Source of the DNA: Microlunatus lacustris
Lineage (GTDB): Bacteria > Actinomycetota > Actinomycetes > Propionibacteriales > Propionibacteriaceae
Reading direction: 5' to 3'
Assembly (NCBI GenBank): GCA_039527025.1
Contig: BAAAJN010000012.1
Location: 44,967-108,966, forward strand
Length of the DNA stretch: 64,000 bases
The notes under the pieces are model-generated. The model was not told the DNA's origin, searched no databases, and saw nothing but the letters and a program-made list of their open reading frames with translations. Below are positions 52,609 to 61,337 of this stretch, piece by piece (the first letter of the stretch is position 1; each line of letters begins with the position of its first letter). The position numbers and the translations under genes were made by a program.

Positions 52609-53580
52609 ATGGCAGACCCGAACGCTCTTCGCGCTCACGTCACTGCACTTGCCAGCGAGCCCCGGCATCGAGCGATAGCAGGGTCGCGGGAGCGGGCGCG
52701 CTCCTACGTCGAGGCTGAGCTCCACGAGAGCGGATGGCAGGTCACGTACTCAGACTTCCGTTCAGCGCCGAGCGCGTTACGGACCTCCGACTACGGCCGC
52801 CGATGGTGGCCCGCCGGCGCGGGCGGCCCGATCAGCGGGCGGAACGTCATCGCACATCGGGGTGATCCTGAAGGTGCCATCTGGGTCACCGCTCACCTTG
52901 ACTCGGTTCACTCGAGCCCGGGAGCCGATGACAACGCCTCTGCGGTGGCGATCGCGTTGGAGCTCGGCCGCCAACTCGACCGAGACGACGTCGCCATCGT
53001 GCTGACCGACCAGGAGGAGTCGGCGATGCTGGGCGCGCGCATGTTGGTTCGACACGGTCCCAAGCCGCGGCTGGTCATCAACCTAGAGTCCTTGGGTTAC
53101 TTCCGGGACGAACCCACCTCCCAGCGCACCATTCCCGACCTCGCCCACCCCGACCTCGCGACCGAGATCAAAGCGGCCGGTTCGCGCGGCGACTTCGTCC
53201 TGGTCGCCTACCGACCTAACTCCGCTTCGGCCGCCGCCACCGTCCTCGACGAGTTGCACGCGGCCGGCCAGATCGCGTACGGGCTCGAGGACCGGCGGTG
53301 GAACGGGGCAGGGCAGAAGATCACTGCGCGGCTGAATCCTGTCGGCTTGAGCCTCGACCGGTCCGACCATGCTCCGTTCTGGCGCGCCCGCGTGCCTGCA
53401 CTCGTCCTCACCGACACCCATGTTGCCCGGAACCCGAACTACCACCGACCCACTGACACCCCCGACACGTTGGACTACGACCGCATGGGATCGATCACCC
53501 AAGCTCTCGTGCACCTGTTCACTCACCCAACCGTCGAGCTGGAGGGGTCCCGGTCGCACAGCACAGGCGACGCCAGGTAG
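52609..53580 (+). CDS. M28-family metallopeptidase
   Basis: The 323-residue protein has the M28 zinc ligands in order: TAHLDSVHSSPGADDNASA, LTDQEESAMLGA, INLESLGY, and a closing YHRPTDTPDTLDY. It has no signal peptide, so a cytoplasmic aminopeptidase or amidohydrolase activity is likely. ATG 52609 is preferred; upstream the frame runs across the helicase gene. It may be element cargo, since it shows no operon link. Confidence 0.85.
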   Translation: MADPNALRAHVTALASEPRHRAIAGSRERARSYVEAELHESGWQVTYSDFRSAPSALRTSDYGRRWWPAGAGGPISGRNVIAHRGDPEGAIWVTAHLDSVHSSPGADDNASAVAIALELGRQLDRDDVAIVLTDQEESAMLGARMLVRHGPKPRLVINLESLGYFRDEPTSQRTIPDLAHPDLATEIKAAGSRGDFVLVAYRPNSASAAATVLDELHAAGQIAYGLEDRRWNGAGQKITARLNPVGLSLDRSDHAPFWRARVPALVLTDTHVARNPNYHRPTDTPDTLDYDRMGSITQALVHLFTHPTVELEGSRSHSTGDAR

Positions 53581-53659
53581 TTCCGCCTCGACGGTCACAT
53601 CCGCGGCCCGGCGCTCACCTTCTCTGGTCGTGGACACCGCAGTCTCTGCCTCGACCGTC

Positions 53660-55225
53660 ATGGCCACCGAGCACGGCCCGGGCCGGTGTATGGCCTGTGG
53701 CCAGTTCGCCGGCGATGGCCACACCTGCCCCTTGAGCTTTCACCTCACCGAGGCGGCCCACGGCATCTACGGGGCACTGGGCGCAGGCTCAGGGGAGCTG
53801 CGCACCGCGACCAAGCAGGCGGCCGCGAAGGTGGGGGACGCAGGATCCGCGCCGGCGTCTACCGATGACGTCGAGGACGTGCTGACCGGATTGCGACGCT
53901 CCAGCGACCGGGCGGTGAGTGACGGCCGGCTGTCACCCGAACAGAGTCGGGAGGTCGGGCAGCGGCTCGAGACCAGCTGGGCCGCGCTGCGGGACGGCGG
54001 CACCCTACGGGTGAGGGAGGTAGCCGCACTCCGCCAGCTGCAGAGCACATTCGGCCCCGCGACAGACCCGTCCGACCGGGTCGCGTCCGCGGCGCGTGCG
54101 ATGCGGACATCCCAGGTCGAAGTCGGGATCCAAGCCCTGCGGAGCGGACGAACCGGGGATTCTCAGGGCTACCAGTCGGCTCTCGCGCGTCGAGAAGAGG
54201 CGCGCCGCGAACTGCTCCGCGCCCAGGCCAACTTCGACGGCGCCGTCGATGCTCAGGATCGATGCCCGTCCTGCGGCCAGTTCACCGGGACGGGGCATCG
54301 CTGCCCCGTCCCCGAAGGTCTGCCGGCGGCCGACTACTCCCAGAGCCGAGGCGAAACTCGCACCCACGAGATGCTCGCCGACCTGCAGACCGCCGTGCAG
54401 GCCGTCGTCCAGTCCGGGCAGCTGCAGCGCTGGCTCGACGCGATGGCATCGAACGGGCTGCAGCGCTGGTCCTCGAACAACCGACTTTTGGCGGTGATGC
54501 AGCTCGCGCAGCGGGGCGAGGACCTGGACAAGGTGCACCTAATGGGGTTCCGCCAGTGGGAGAACCTCGACCGGCGGGTACGCAAGGGTGAGAAGGCAGT
54601 CTGGATCCTCGCCCCCATGACCCGCAAGATCCGAGACACCGACGACGACGGCTCCACCTCGGACAAGACCATCGTCACTGGCTTCAAGGCCGTACCGGTG
54701 TTCAACATCAGCCAAACCGACGGAACCCCCCTCCCGGACGCCCCAATCCGGCCCGTCCACGGGGAGGCCACCCCGGGCACCCTCGAGGGGCTCCGCGAAC
54801 GAGTGGCCAGCGCCGGCTACGCCTACGAGGAGACCGCCATTCCTGGCTGCCGTCCCGACACCGGGGAGGGTACCCTCGGCTACACCGACCCCCAGTCCAA
54901 GCGGATCGTCGTCGACGAACGACTCAGCCCCGCCCAGAAAGCGTCGACGATCGCCCACGAACTCGGCCACGTGCACTGCGGCCACGTCGACGGTGACTTC
55001 GAGGACTACCGCCGCCACCGGGGCCGGATGGAGACTGAGGCCGAGATGACCGCCTACATGGTCAACCGCGCCCGCGGCCAGGACCGGTCCGGCGCGGACG
55101 CCTTCTCCCCGGGCTACATCGCCACCTGGTCCCGAGGAGACACCGCAGTCATGACAACGGCGATGGACAAGGCGACCAGGGCGTTCAACACGATCATGGC
55201 CGGCGCCTGGCCGGCCTCGAACTGA
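53660..55225 (+). CDS. ArdC-like antirestriction protein with two zinc knuckles
   Basis: The 521-residue protein has near-identical zinc motifs at residues 10-23 (CMACGQFAGDGHTCP) and 202-215 (CPSCGQFTGTGHRCP). Between them is a helical spacer. Next comes an ArdC-type N-terminal fold (SGQLQRWLDAMASNGLQRWS and RVRKGEKAVWILAP), then a zincin motif HELGH at 433-437. ArdC proteins bind single-stranded DNA and protect incoming DNA from restriction. Start ATG 53660 directly precedes the first zinc knuckle. Confidence 0.85.
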   Translation: MATEHGPGRCMACGQFAGDGHTCPLSFHLTEAAHGIYGALGAGSGELRTATKQAAAKVGDAGSAPASTDDVEDVLTGLRRSSDRAVSDGRLSPEQSREVGQRLETSWAALRDGGTLRVREVAALRQLQSTFGPATDPSDRVASAARAMRTSQVEVGIQALRSGRTGDSQGYQSALARREEARRELLRAQANFDGAVDAQDRCPSCGQFTGTGHRCPVPEGLPAADYSQSRGETRTHEMLADLQTAVQAVVQSGQLQRWLDAMASNGLQRWSSNNRLLAVMQLAQRGEDLDKVHLMGFRQWENLDRRVRKGEKAVWILAPMTRKIRDTDDDGSTSDKTIVTGFKAVPVFNISQTDGTPLPDAPIRPVHGEATPGTLEGLRERVASAGYAYEETAIPGCRPDTGEGTLGYTDPQSKRIVVDERLSPAQKASTIAHELGHVHCGHVDGDFEDYRRHRGRMETEAEMTAYMVNRARGQDRSGADAFSPGYIATWSRGDTAVMTTAMDKATRAFNTIMAGAWPASN

Positions 55226-55239
55226 GGAGCACCATCATC

Positions 55240-55425
55240 ATGGTGACCAGAACCTACGTCGAGGAAATCGAGGACCCGGTCACGGGCCAGCTGCAGGTCT
55301 TCGAAGCCGCCACCGAAGCCGAGCTCGAGCAAGTCGTCGCGAACGCCTTCCCGCAGAACGAGGCGGGTCACCTCGATTCGGTCGGGGACGCGAGCCAACC
55401 TCGGACAGCGCCTGGCGACAGCTGA
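55240..55425 (+). CDS. small acidic protein after ardC-like gene
   Basis: The 61-residue acidic product (TRTYVEEIEDPVTGQLQVFE, then ELEQVVANAF) follows the ArdC-like gene by 14 bases with GAGGAG upstream, so it is probably cotranscribed. No family was recognised. The 210 bases after it carry no gene. Confidence 0.55.
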   Translation: MVTRTYVEEIEDPVTGQLQVFEAATEAELEQVVANAFPQNEAGHLDSVGDASQPRTAPGDS

Positions 55426-55635
55426 TTGCAGGACCCAGCAGAGATTGGTCGTCCATGCGAACCTCAGCGAGACTTCCGCGGGACCACGCGGCGGCTAGGT
55501 GAGGCTTAAGCAGCCCAGTCCGGACGGGTGCTCCAGCAGCCCGCAAGAGCCGGCTGAAGACGCCTCCCCAACGAGAAGTCAGCGTTGCTGAACGCAGTCG
55601 CTTCGGGTGCTACCGTCCCTGCCGTGGTAGCGATA

Positions 55636-56802
55636 ATGCGAGTGAGAGAACAGCACATTGCCGTGTTCGGCGGGAGTGGCAGCGGCAAGACTGTCCTGGT
55701 CTCATCACTGTATGGAGCGGCGCAGGAGCAGGCCTTCCTCAAAGAAAGCCCGTTTCACGTCATCGCCGACGACACCGGGCAGGGGCATCGCCTGCGACAG
55801 AACTACCTAGGCATGAAGAACAACGCGAGGGCGCCCGAGCCCACCCGCTTCGCGGCGACGCCTTACTCCTTCACGCTGAAGTCGAAAAACGAGGGCGGCG
55901 CCAAGGCCGCCAAGGCCGCCAAGGCGAGGCCGTTTGACGCGCTGCGCTTCGTCTGGCACGACTACCCGGGCGAGTGGTTCGAGGAAGAACCAAGCAGCGA
56001 AGAGGAGACCAAACGTCGCGTCGACACGTTCCGGTCGCTGCTGCGCTCCGACGTCGCTCTCATCCTGGTCGACGGCCAAGAGCTCCTCGACCACGCGGGA
56101 GAAGAGGAGAAGTACCTCAAATCACTGCTCTGGGGTCTTCGCGACGGCCTCTTGCGGCTCAAGGACGAGCTCCTCGACGACGGCGAGCCGCTCGCCGAGT
56201 TCCCGCGCATTTGGATCACCGCGCTGTCAAAAGCCGACCTCCACCCGGGCCTAGACGTTCACGGGTTTCAAGACCTTGTTATCGAGAAGGTCGCCGGCGA
56301 CATCGCCTCTCTGCACGAGGTGCTTAAGGGGCTGGTGCAGCTCCCCGATGCGCTATCGATGGGCGAAGATTTCCTGCTGCTCTCGTCGGCCAAGTTCGAG
56401 CCGGGCAAGATCGAGGTGGCCGAGCGGGTGGGCGTCGACCTTCTCCTGCCAGTCGCATCTCTGCTCCCGCTGGAGCGGCTCGTTCAGTGGGCCGAAAGGT
56501 TCGAAATTCCGCGCAAGTGGCTCGACCAGCTCGCCGATAACGCCGATGTATTGGCGGCCGTCCTGGTCGGCGCGAACTTCTTCTCAGCGCTCTTGAACAA
56601 GGTCCCCAAGGTTGGCCCGCTCCTCAGCAAAGTCGCCCTCCCCGGGCTGACCGTGGCGGTCGAGCTCACGATTTCGAAGATCGAGGAGATGAACGCCGAG
56701 GCGCGGGCGAACCAGGATTACCTCAAGGCGACCCTGACCCAGTTCCGGCTTGACCTCGACCGGGGCGTGAAAGACCACCTCCTCGCCAAGAGCCTCAGGT
56801 GA
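55636..56802 (+). CDS. P-loop GTPase of a two-gene module
   Basis: The 388-residue protein starts with FGGSGSGKTVLV (residues 11-22), has HDYPGEWFE at 108-116 as the G3 motif, and TALSKADL at 196-203 where GTPases have NKxD. It lacks membrane helices. The pattern resembles stand-alone GTPases of bacterial conflict systems. A TACCGT box at 55611 would also allow a leaderless start at GTG 55624. The next gene overlaps by GTGA. Confidence 0.7.
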   Translation: MRVREQHIAVFGGSGSGKTVLVSSLYGAAQEQAFLKESPFHVIADDTGQGHRLRQNYLGMKNNARAPEPTRFAATPYSFTLKSKNEGGAKAAKAAKARPFDALRFVWHDYPGEWFEEEPSSEEETKRRVDTFRSLLRSDVALILVDGQELLDHAGEEEKYLKSLLWGLRDGLLRLKDELLDDGEPLAEFPRIWITALSKADLHPGLDVHGFQDLVIEKVAGDIASLHEVLKGLVQLPDALSMGEDFLLLSSAKFEPGKIEVAERVGVDLLLPVASLLPLERLVQWAERFEIPRKWLDQLADNADVLAAVLVGANFFSALLNKVPKVGPLLSKVALPGLTVAVELTISKIEEMNAEARANQDYLKATLTQFRLDLDRGVKDHLLAKSLR

Positions 56803-57212
56803 GGTTGATCTGGGCTACGCGCGGGCGCTCCTGGGGCTTTCGGTTCCTCCTCGACGGGGGATACTCCGATCCCCTCCCGACGTACGACCGTGCGTTCGCG
56901 GGAACTGAGGGCGAAGTGTCAGTCTGTCAACGCTCCGGCACGTATGTAGCTCTCCGGCTACCTGACCCCCAGGGCCGCCGGGACAAGGCGGGCCGCATCA
57001 TCTCTCACGACATCGTCATATGGCCACCGCTTGCAGACAGCGTTCGTTCGGCCGAGGACGGTCAGAGACTCGTCTGGCCGCGGCTAGCCAGCGCCTTCGA
57101 CCGCGTATGGAACCTGCCTCGGCCGCCCTCGCCAGCAGATCTCCAAGAGGCGCTCGGTACTGACCCGGGCGAGCCCGGCAGCGGCGACAACGCTGAGGGA
57201 CACGAGGTGTAG
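56799..57212 (+). CDS. partner protein of the GTPase module
   Basis: The 137-residue protein begins with strands (MRLIWATRGRSWGFRFLLDG) and contains YVALRLPDPQGRRD and ISHDIVIWPP. Its function is unknown. It starts at GTG 56799 in the GTPase stop, so the pair is translated together. A GTPase-associated effector or regulator is a reasonable inference. Confidence 0.6.
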   Translation: MRLIWATRGRSWGFRFLLDGGYSDPLPTYDRAFAGTEGEVSVCQRSGTYVALRLPDPQGRRDKAGRIISHDIVIWPPLADSVRSAEDGQRLVWPRLASAFDRVWNLPRPPSPADLQEALGTDPGEPGSGDNAEGHEV

Positions 57213-57288
57213 CTCGGTGACCCGAGGTGGGCCGCCTAAGACGAGAAGCCCGCAGACGCCCCCGGTTGATGAGGCTGCGCCCGAAGAG

Positions 57289-57558
57289 TCACCCGAAGCT
57301 TCTCACTCGGCCACCATCGTTCGGGCCGCTTCTGACCGGTATCAGTCTTTCAATCGGCAGCCAGGTCTGGGTCGACACCGTGCGGCCTTCCTCATCGGCG
57401 GCCGCCGTCTGAACCAAGGCCGTCCAGCGGTAGGACTGCCGGCGGAACTCGACCACATAGCCCTGGACCGGCAACTCGCCGGGATGCGATGGCGTCACCC
57501 AGACGTGCCTCGTCGTGCGCGGAACTGGGTAGCGCCCGTCGCGCTTCCGCTGACTCAC
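57289..57558 (-). CDS. unknown small protein with SOS-type box
   Basis: The 89-residue product has the pattern RHVWVTPSHPGELPVQGYVV, then WTALVQTA and TWLPIERLIPV, which I have seen in short actinobacterial proteins of unknown role. The start GTG 57558 lies 9 bases after a LexA-type box, suggesting induction by DNA damage. It is isolated on the minus strand. Confidence 0.6.
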   Translation of the reverse strand: MSQRKRDGRYPVPRTTRHVWVTPSHPGELPVQGYVVEFRRQSYRWTALVQTAAADEEGRTVSTQTWLPIERLIPVRSGPNDGGRVRSFG

Positions 57559-57566
57559 CTATCTAT

Positions 57567-57582
57567 TAGAACGTGCGTTCGA
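57567..57582 (-). promoter_or_regulatory. LexA-type SOS box
   Basis: TAGAACGTGCGTTCGA fits the actinobacterial SOS box TCGAAC-N4-GTTCGA with one mismatch (A for the first C). It lies 9 bases before the start of the 89-aa gene, overlapping its promoter. Confidence 0.65.
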
Positions 57583-57605
57583 TCACAGCGGGCTAGGCAG
57601 GGTTC

Positions 57606-57821
57606 CTACAGCCAACCCTGTGCTCGTGCGTACGCGGCGGCCAGGGCGGACAACGCTCCCGCTGTGCCACCGGCCGCTAGTGGACCTGGCTGAAGTATGC
57701 GAAGCAGCCCGTAGCGGACGGTCGTCCCCCAGCCAGCCTTGGCTGCTTCCAACGCGTTCGACGACTCGGGCGCAGTGGTGCGATGAGCAGTCTTCGATGC
57801 AGGCTCCAGTTTCTTCGCCAT
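57606..57821 (-). CDS. small hypothetical protein
   Basis: The 71-residue product starts with a basic helix (MAKKLEPASKTAHR) and ends with a weakly hydrophobic stretch (GPLAAGGTAGALSALAAAYA). GAGGAGGTG precedes ATG 57821, which supports translation. No family was recognised. Confidence 0.55.
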   Translation of the reverse strand: MAKKLEPASKTAHRTTAPESSNALEAAKAGWGTTVRYGLLRILQPGPLAAGGTAGALSALAAAYARAQGWL

Positions 57822-58030
57822 AGCAGCACCTCCTCGGTAGCGCGCGGTGGTGAAGCTGTTCTGGTAGTCGAGACTCTTCGTCGTCTCCAGCTGCACTACA
57901 CGCTCAACTACCAAGGTGAGGTGTGCCGCCGTCGAGTTGGCGATCTCAGAAGTTCGCAACTCTTGCCCCCGTCCGATGGCCTGGACGATGGCGACCGATG
58001 GCACTGGCGATGGCATCGAGACGAAGCGGC

Positions 58031-58046
58031 TATTGTGCAGAGCGTG
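58031..58046 (+). promoter_or_regulatory. leaderless promoter of NUDIX gene 1
   Basis: TATTGT at 58031-58036 is followed after seven bases by GTG 58044, the spacing of leaderless actinobacterial genes. No ribosome-binding site is visible. Confidence 0.5.
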
Positions 58047-58571
58047 CACCCTGGGACTGTCCTCGTTTCAACGAGCGCCCAAGGCCCGGTCGAGCTTGGT
58101 TACTCGCTAATCTGCTCCGGGTACCTCGTTCGAGATGGTTGCGTGCTTCTGGTGCACCACAACCGGTTCAACCGATGGGTTCCGCCGGGGGGTCACCTCG
58201 AACCAGGAGAGACCTTTTCCGAGGCAGCTGCTCGGGAATGCCACGAGGAAACCGGTTTGCAGGTTGAGGTAGTGAGCGCATCGCCAGCCATACACCCCCC
58301 GGATTCGAACGCGACTCCCGAACCGGTTCCCTTTTACGTAGACGTGGAACGGGAAGGGTTTCGGATCCCGGCTTTAGTTCAGTTTTTCTACCTTCGGCTA
58401 CTTGATGCTTCCAGCCTGGCTCGCGCCAAGGCACAGGAAAGTGAAGTGTATGGGTTGGGTTGGTTCAACGCCGACGAACTGATGACGCTGCCGACTTTTG
58501 ACCAGGTTCGTTCTCTATCTCAGCACGCACTAGCCCACCACCCCGACACGGGGTTGAATAAAATTATCTAA
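58044..58571 (+). CDS. NUDIX hydrolase 1
   Basis: The Nudix box GGHLEPGETFSEAAARECHE, then ETG, is complete. The 175-residue protein would hydrolyse a nucleoside diphosphate linked to another group. GTG 58044 is chosen for its leaderless promoter spacing; upstream codons are poor protein. It meets the toroid/winged-helix gene tail to tail with a 4-base overlap. Base composition is clearly lower in GC than the backbone. Confidence 0.85.
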   Translation: MHPGTVLVSTSAQGPVELGYSLICSGYLVRDGCVLLVHHNRFNRWVPPGGHLEPGETFSEAAARECHEETGLQVEVVSASPAIHPPDSNATPEPVPFYVDVEREGFRIPALVQFFYLRLLDASSLARAKAQESEVYGLGWFNADELMTLPTFDQVRSLSQHALAHHPDTGLNKII

Positions 58572-60049
58572 TCTTGATGCTCAACTGTATCGACCGCAAT
58601 TCGATAGCCATTGTCTACAGTTGCCACTAGGCGCACGTACTGTCCCGATGTGGCGTTGAGGACGGCTCGGTTCAATTGCGCAACAGCGTTTGCCACACTC
58701 TTCACAGCGATGTGCAGTCCGGAAGCTATGCCATCTTTTGATATCGCGGATGGTTGCCCGTCCTCGGTCGCCAAAAGCTGCAGGAGCTCGAGCCGCCGAG
58801 CGGAGATAGCAACGCGTGTTACTAGTCCATTCTCATCGATCAAATCGAAGTCGCGTGGTCGAACTATCAGCCGATCGGCGACGGGGGCTACTGACAAGAC
58901 TCGGGGGCGACGAGGTGCGGACGATCGGCCGAGACGTCCGTAAGCCGCTCGCACCTCCAGCTCGGTGAGAACGATGTTGTAGGAAGCGCGGACCGTGGCC
59001 AAAAAGCCTCGATCGACGGGTTCGCTCCACGAAGCGTCCTGGCCACTCCAGCATTTATCGATCAAAGATCTGGCGACCTCCAGACGTGAGTCGTCAGGAT
59101 CGGCGCCGGCTCGGATGCATGCTCGCACGGCTAGGGCGTATGCGAGATGTGACCAAGCTGTGCCCTTGACGTCAGGGTCGGGTTCCACGAACGACTGCCA
59201 GCGTTCGTGATTCTCTATCAACCACGTGCCGCCGGTGTCGATCGCTTCGCCAAGGCTGATGCGGCCCGCAACGGGTAACGCGCCGCCACAGGCCCACTCC
59301 TTAGCCTCGGCCGGACCAGGCGCTCCTCCCAGATCTCGGCCGGCGGCAGATGCCAGGGCGAGGACCGCTAGTGACGTTTTTGAGGGGCTTCCCTTGTCGG
59401 CGTAGGTCTGTCGAGGCCACGCGCCGTTAGTGAGGCGATGGTAGAGAAGAGCACTGGTGCCATGTCTAACCAGCAGGTCGATGCGATTGATCGTGGCTCG
59501 GTTGTCATTCTCACCGGGTAACGGAGCTGAGTCTCCCCGCTGTTCAAGCGCCTTCTGAAGTCGGGTCAGTGCGAGAACCGCCATCGCGGTCTGAAACAGG
59601 CTCGTTTCTTCCTCGCCCGCTGATTCTGGCCACCCTTGTTCACCTCGATCACCGCCGAGGTGCCGGTGTTCCTCCAGCCACGTGAGCGCCCACCGAACGG
59701 TGTCGGCGACGTCTCCACGTGAGAGCCTTCCCTCATACTCCGTCAGCCCAAGTAGCCCGAAGGTTACAAAGCGCGTATTCCGGCCGCGACCCTTGCCTCG
59801 TTCACGCTTTGCGCAGTGCAACGGTATTGCGTGGCAGAGGTATGTCAGCGCTTCGTCAATCGCAGAACCTGTAACCCCACCGGCCCTCAGCACTGCCAGC
59901 ACCTCGGTCGTGTTCACAATGCTGGGTTCTGAGGCCTCGCGGAGGCCCCAACCACCTCCATATTCGCCTTCGTCGACCTGGATATCTAAGTACCGCGTGC
60001 ACGCTTGCGCCACCCGGGCCGCGAAGCGGCCAGCCCCTTGCTCAATCAT
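58568..60049 (-). CDS. terpene-cyclase-like toroid protein with winged helix
   Basis: Residues about 20-380 hold several helix pairs of the prenyltransferase/squalene-oxidase repeat type (YGGGWGLREASEPSIVNT; TSLFQTAMAVLALTRL; VKGTAWSHLAYALAVRA), which form an alpha-alpha barrel. The last 95 residues resemble an OmpR-type winged helix (RLELLQLLATEDGQPSAISK to VRLVATVDNGYRI). The repeat Asp-rich motif of true cyclases is not evident, so a binding or sensor role is more likely. ATG 60049 is the start. Confidence 0.7.
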   Translation of the reverse strand: MIEQGAGRFAARVAQACTRYLDIQVDEGEYGGGWGLREASEPSIVNTTEVLAVLRAGGVTGSAIDEALTYLCHAIPLHCAKRERGKGRGRNTRFVTFGLLGLTEYEGRLSRGDVADTVRWALTWLEEHRHLGGDRGEQGWPESAGEEETSLFQTAMAVLALTRLQKALEQRGDSAPLPGENDNRATINRIDLLVRHGTSALLYHRLTNGAWPRQTYADKGSPSKTSLAVLALASAAGRDLGGAPGPAEAKEWACGGALPVAGRISLGEAIDTGGTWLIENHERWQSFVEPDPDVKGTAWSHLAYALAVRACIRAGADPDDSRLEVARSLIDKCWSGQDASWSEPVDRGFLATVRASYNIVLTELEVRAAYGRLGRSSAPRRPRVLSVAPVADRLIVRPRDFDLIDENGLVTRVAISARRLELLQLLATEDGQPSAISKDGIASGLHIAVKSVANAVAQLNRAVLNATSGQYVRLVATVDNGYRIAVDTVEHQD

Positions 60050-60074
60050 GTGATGGAGCGTCCCACAGATGGAC

Positions 60075-60848
60075 CTATTCCGACTGCTCAGGCCCAGACG
60101 CTTGCAGGGTCAAGTCTTGCCTCGCACGGACGCTGTCGACGAGACGCTCGCCACGGCGCACGGTGCAGCCGTCCCAGACAACGCTTCGGACGACCTCACC
60201 TTGGACTGAGGCGGTTCGGCCTATGACGCTTTGGCCGCCGTTGGCGGCCAGATTCGCCCTGAGGTAGCCGTTGAGGGTGCCGCAGTCGATGGCGTCGCTG
60301 GAGGTGCTCACAAGTTCCAACTGACCACGTCTGAAGGCCTCGCGCCACACGGCTTCGTAAAGCCCTAACGGCTGAGGTGGAAGTGATGCTGCGATCACAC
60401 CAGGAAGAAGGCTTGCTCCAACGAACCGCCAAGGACCAAAGTCGGAGGGACCTATTTGACGCTTGACCAACAGACGAGGCAGATGTCCGTCCCAGCCATC
60501 GACCAGGGCTCCGAGAGACTCCGGGATCCAAGCATCGGCGTTGTAGATCAGTACCGGGCGTCCGCGCACCCAGTCGCGTAGGGCACCGAGCGCACCAGCG
60601 GTACCCAAGGCTTCAGGGCTTTCAACCGAGACCTTTATAGCTCGGCCAGCTACGTGTTGTTCGATCTGATCAGCGAAGTGGTGGGCATTGACTGCCAAGT
60701 CAGAGACGTGTGGTGCGACGCGGTCAATGGCATGATCCAGCATTGCGCGATTATTAATTGGACATAATGCCTTGGGTATGGAGTTGGTAAGCGGTCTCAG
60801 GCGTGTGCCTTGCCCTGCGGCCAGCACTACTCCGGCTAGCGAGCTCAT
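60075..60848 (-). CDS. sugar-phosphate nucleotidyltransferase-like protein
   Basis: The N-terminus has the signature VVLAAGQGTRLRPLT and then IPKALCPINN, with the sugar-binding Asp pair region LIYNADAWIPE. The 257-residue protein resembles nucleotidyltransferases that join NTP and sugar 1-phosphate. ATG 60848 lies in the stop of NUDIX gene 2 (ATGA), so the pair is coupled. The true substrate is unknown. Confidence 0.82.
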   Translation of the reverse strand: MSSLAGVVLAAGQGTRLRPLTNSIPKALCPINNRAMLDHAIDRVAPHVSDLAVNAHHFADQIEQHVAGRAIKVSVESPEALGTAGALGALRDWVRGRPVLIYNADAWIPESLGALVDGWDGHLPRLLVKRQIGPSDFGPWRFVGASLLPGVIAASLPPQPLGLYEAVWREAFRRGQLELVSTSSDAIDCGTLNGYLRANLAANGGQSVIGRTASVQGEVVRSVVWDGCTVRRGERLVDSVRARQDLTLQASGPEQSE

Positions 60849-61318
60849 ACGTCTGCAGGAGGGCCAAGAACCGCCGACAAAGCGCGGCCTGTGGCTGAGC
60901 CCACGTCTACTGATGTCCAAGGGAGCCAGTGAATTGCCTTGACTTCAGCCGCCAACGCAACCTGGTTGCCATCAGAACCCAGGCATAGAAATACCATGTC
61001 GATTCGGCGAGCGTCGTGGTCCACGAGAACCGCCGTCGGCTGGGCGTGGCATTGGACGACCAACCCACATTCCTCACGGGTCTCACGGACGACACAGTCC
61101 CGCGGAGTCTCGTGTCTGTTCAGTAACCCGCCAGGGAGGGACAGCCCGCGATGGTGCGGCTCGTCCAGGAGAAGGACCAAATCATCCTTCCGAAGGACCG
61201 CCAAGCAACCCGCCGTGTACGTCGTGGCTGCTAGGCGCACCAGCCCTCGGCGGAGCGGCCGCGGCAAGGCTCCGTACGCTTCATGCCCTAACCGCCGGGT
61301 GCTCGAGGCGAAGTCCAC
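60845..61318 (-). CDS. NUDIX hydrolase 2
   Basis: The Nudix box GGLLNRHETPRDCVVRETRE, then ECG, is complete in a 157-residue protein. GTG 61318 follows the -10-like TAGGTT by seven bases, so the gene is probably leaderless. It is coupled to the nucleotidyltransferase and divergent from the kinase gene, with only 19 bases between the two start codons. Confidence 0.85.
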   Translation of the reverse strand: MDFASSTRRLGHEAYGALPRPLRRGLVRLAATTYTAGCLAVLRKDDLVLLLDEPHHRGLSLPGGLLNRHETPRDCVVRETREECGLVVQCHAQPTAVLVDHDARRIDMVFLCLGSDGNQVALAAEVKAIHWLPWTSVDVGSATGRALSAVLGPPADV

Positions 61319-61324
61319 GCCCAG

Positions 61325-61331
61325 TAACCTA
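61325..61331. promoter_or_regulatory. shared core of two face-to-face leaderless promoters
   Basis: TAACCTA serves both strands. On plus, TAACCT lies seven bases before GTG 61338; on minus, TAGGTT lies seven bases before GTG 61318. The two -10 elements overlap by five bases, so both promoters cannot be occupied at once. Confidence 0.55.
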
Positions 61332-61337
61332 CCGACT

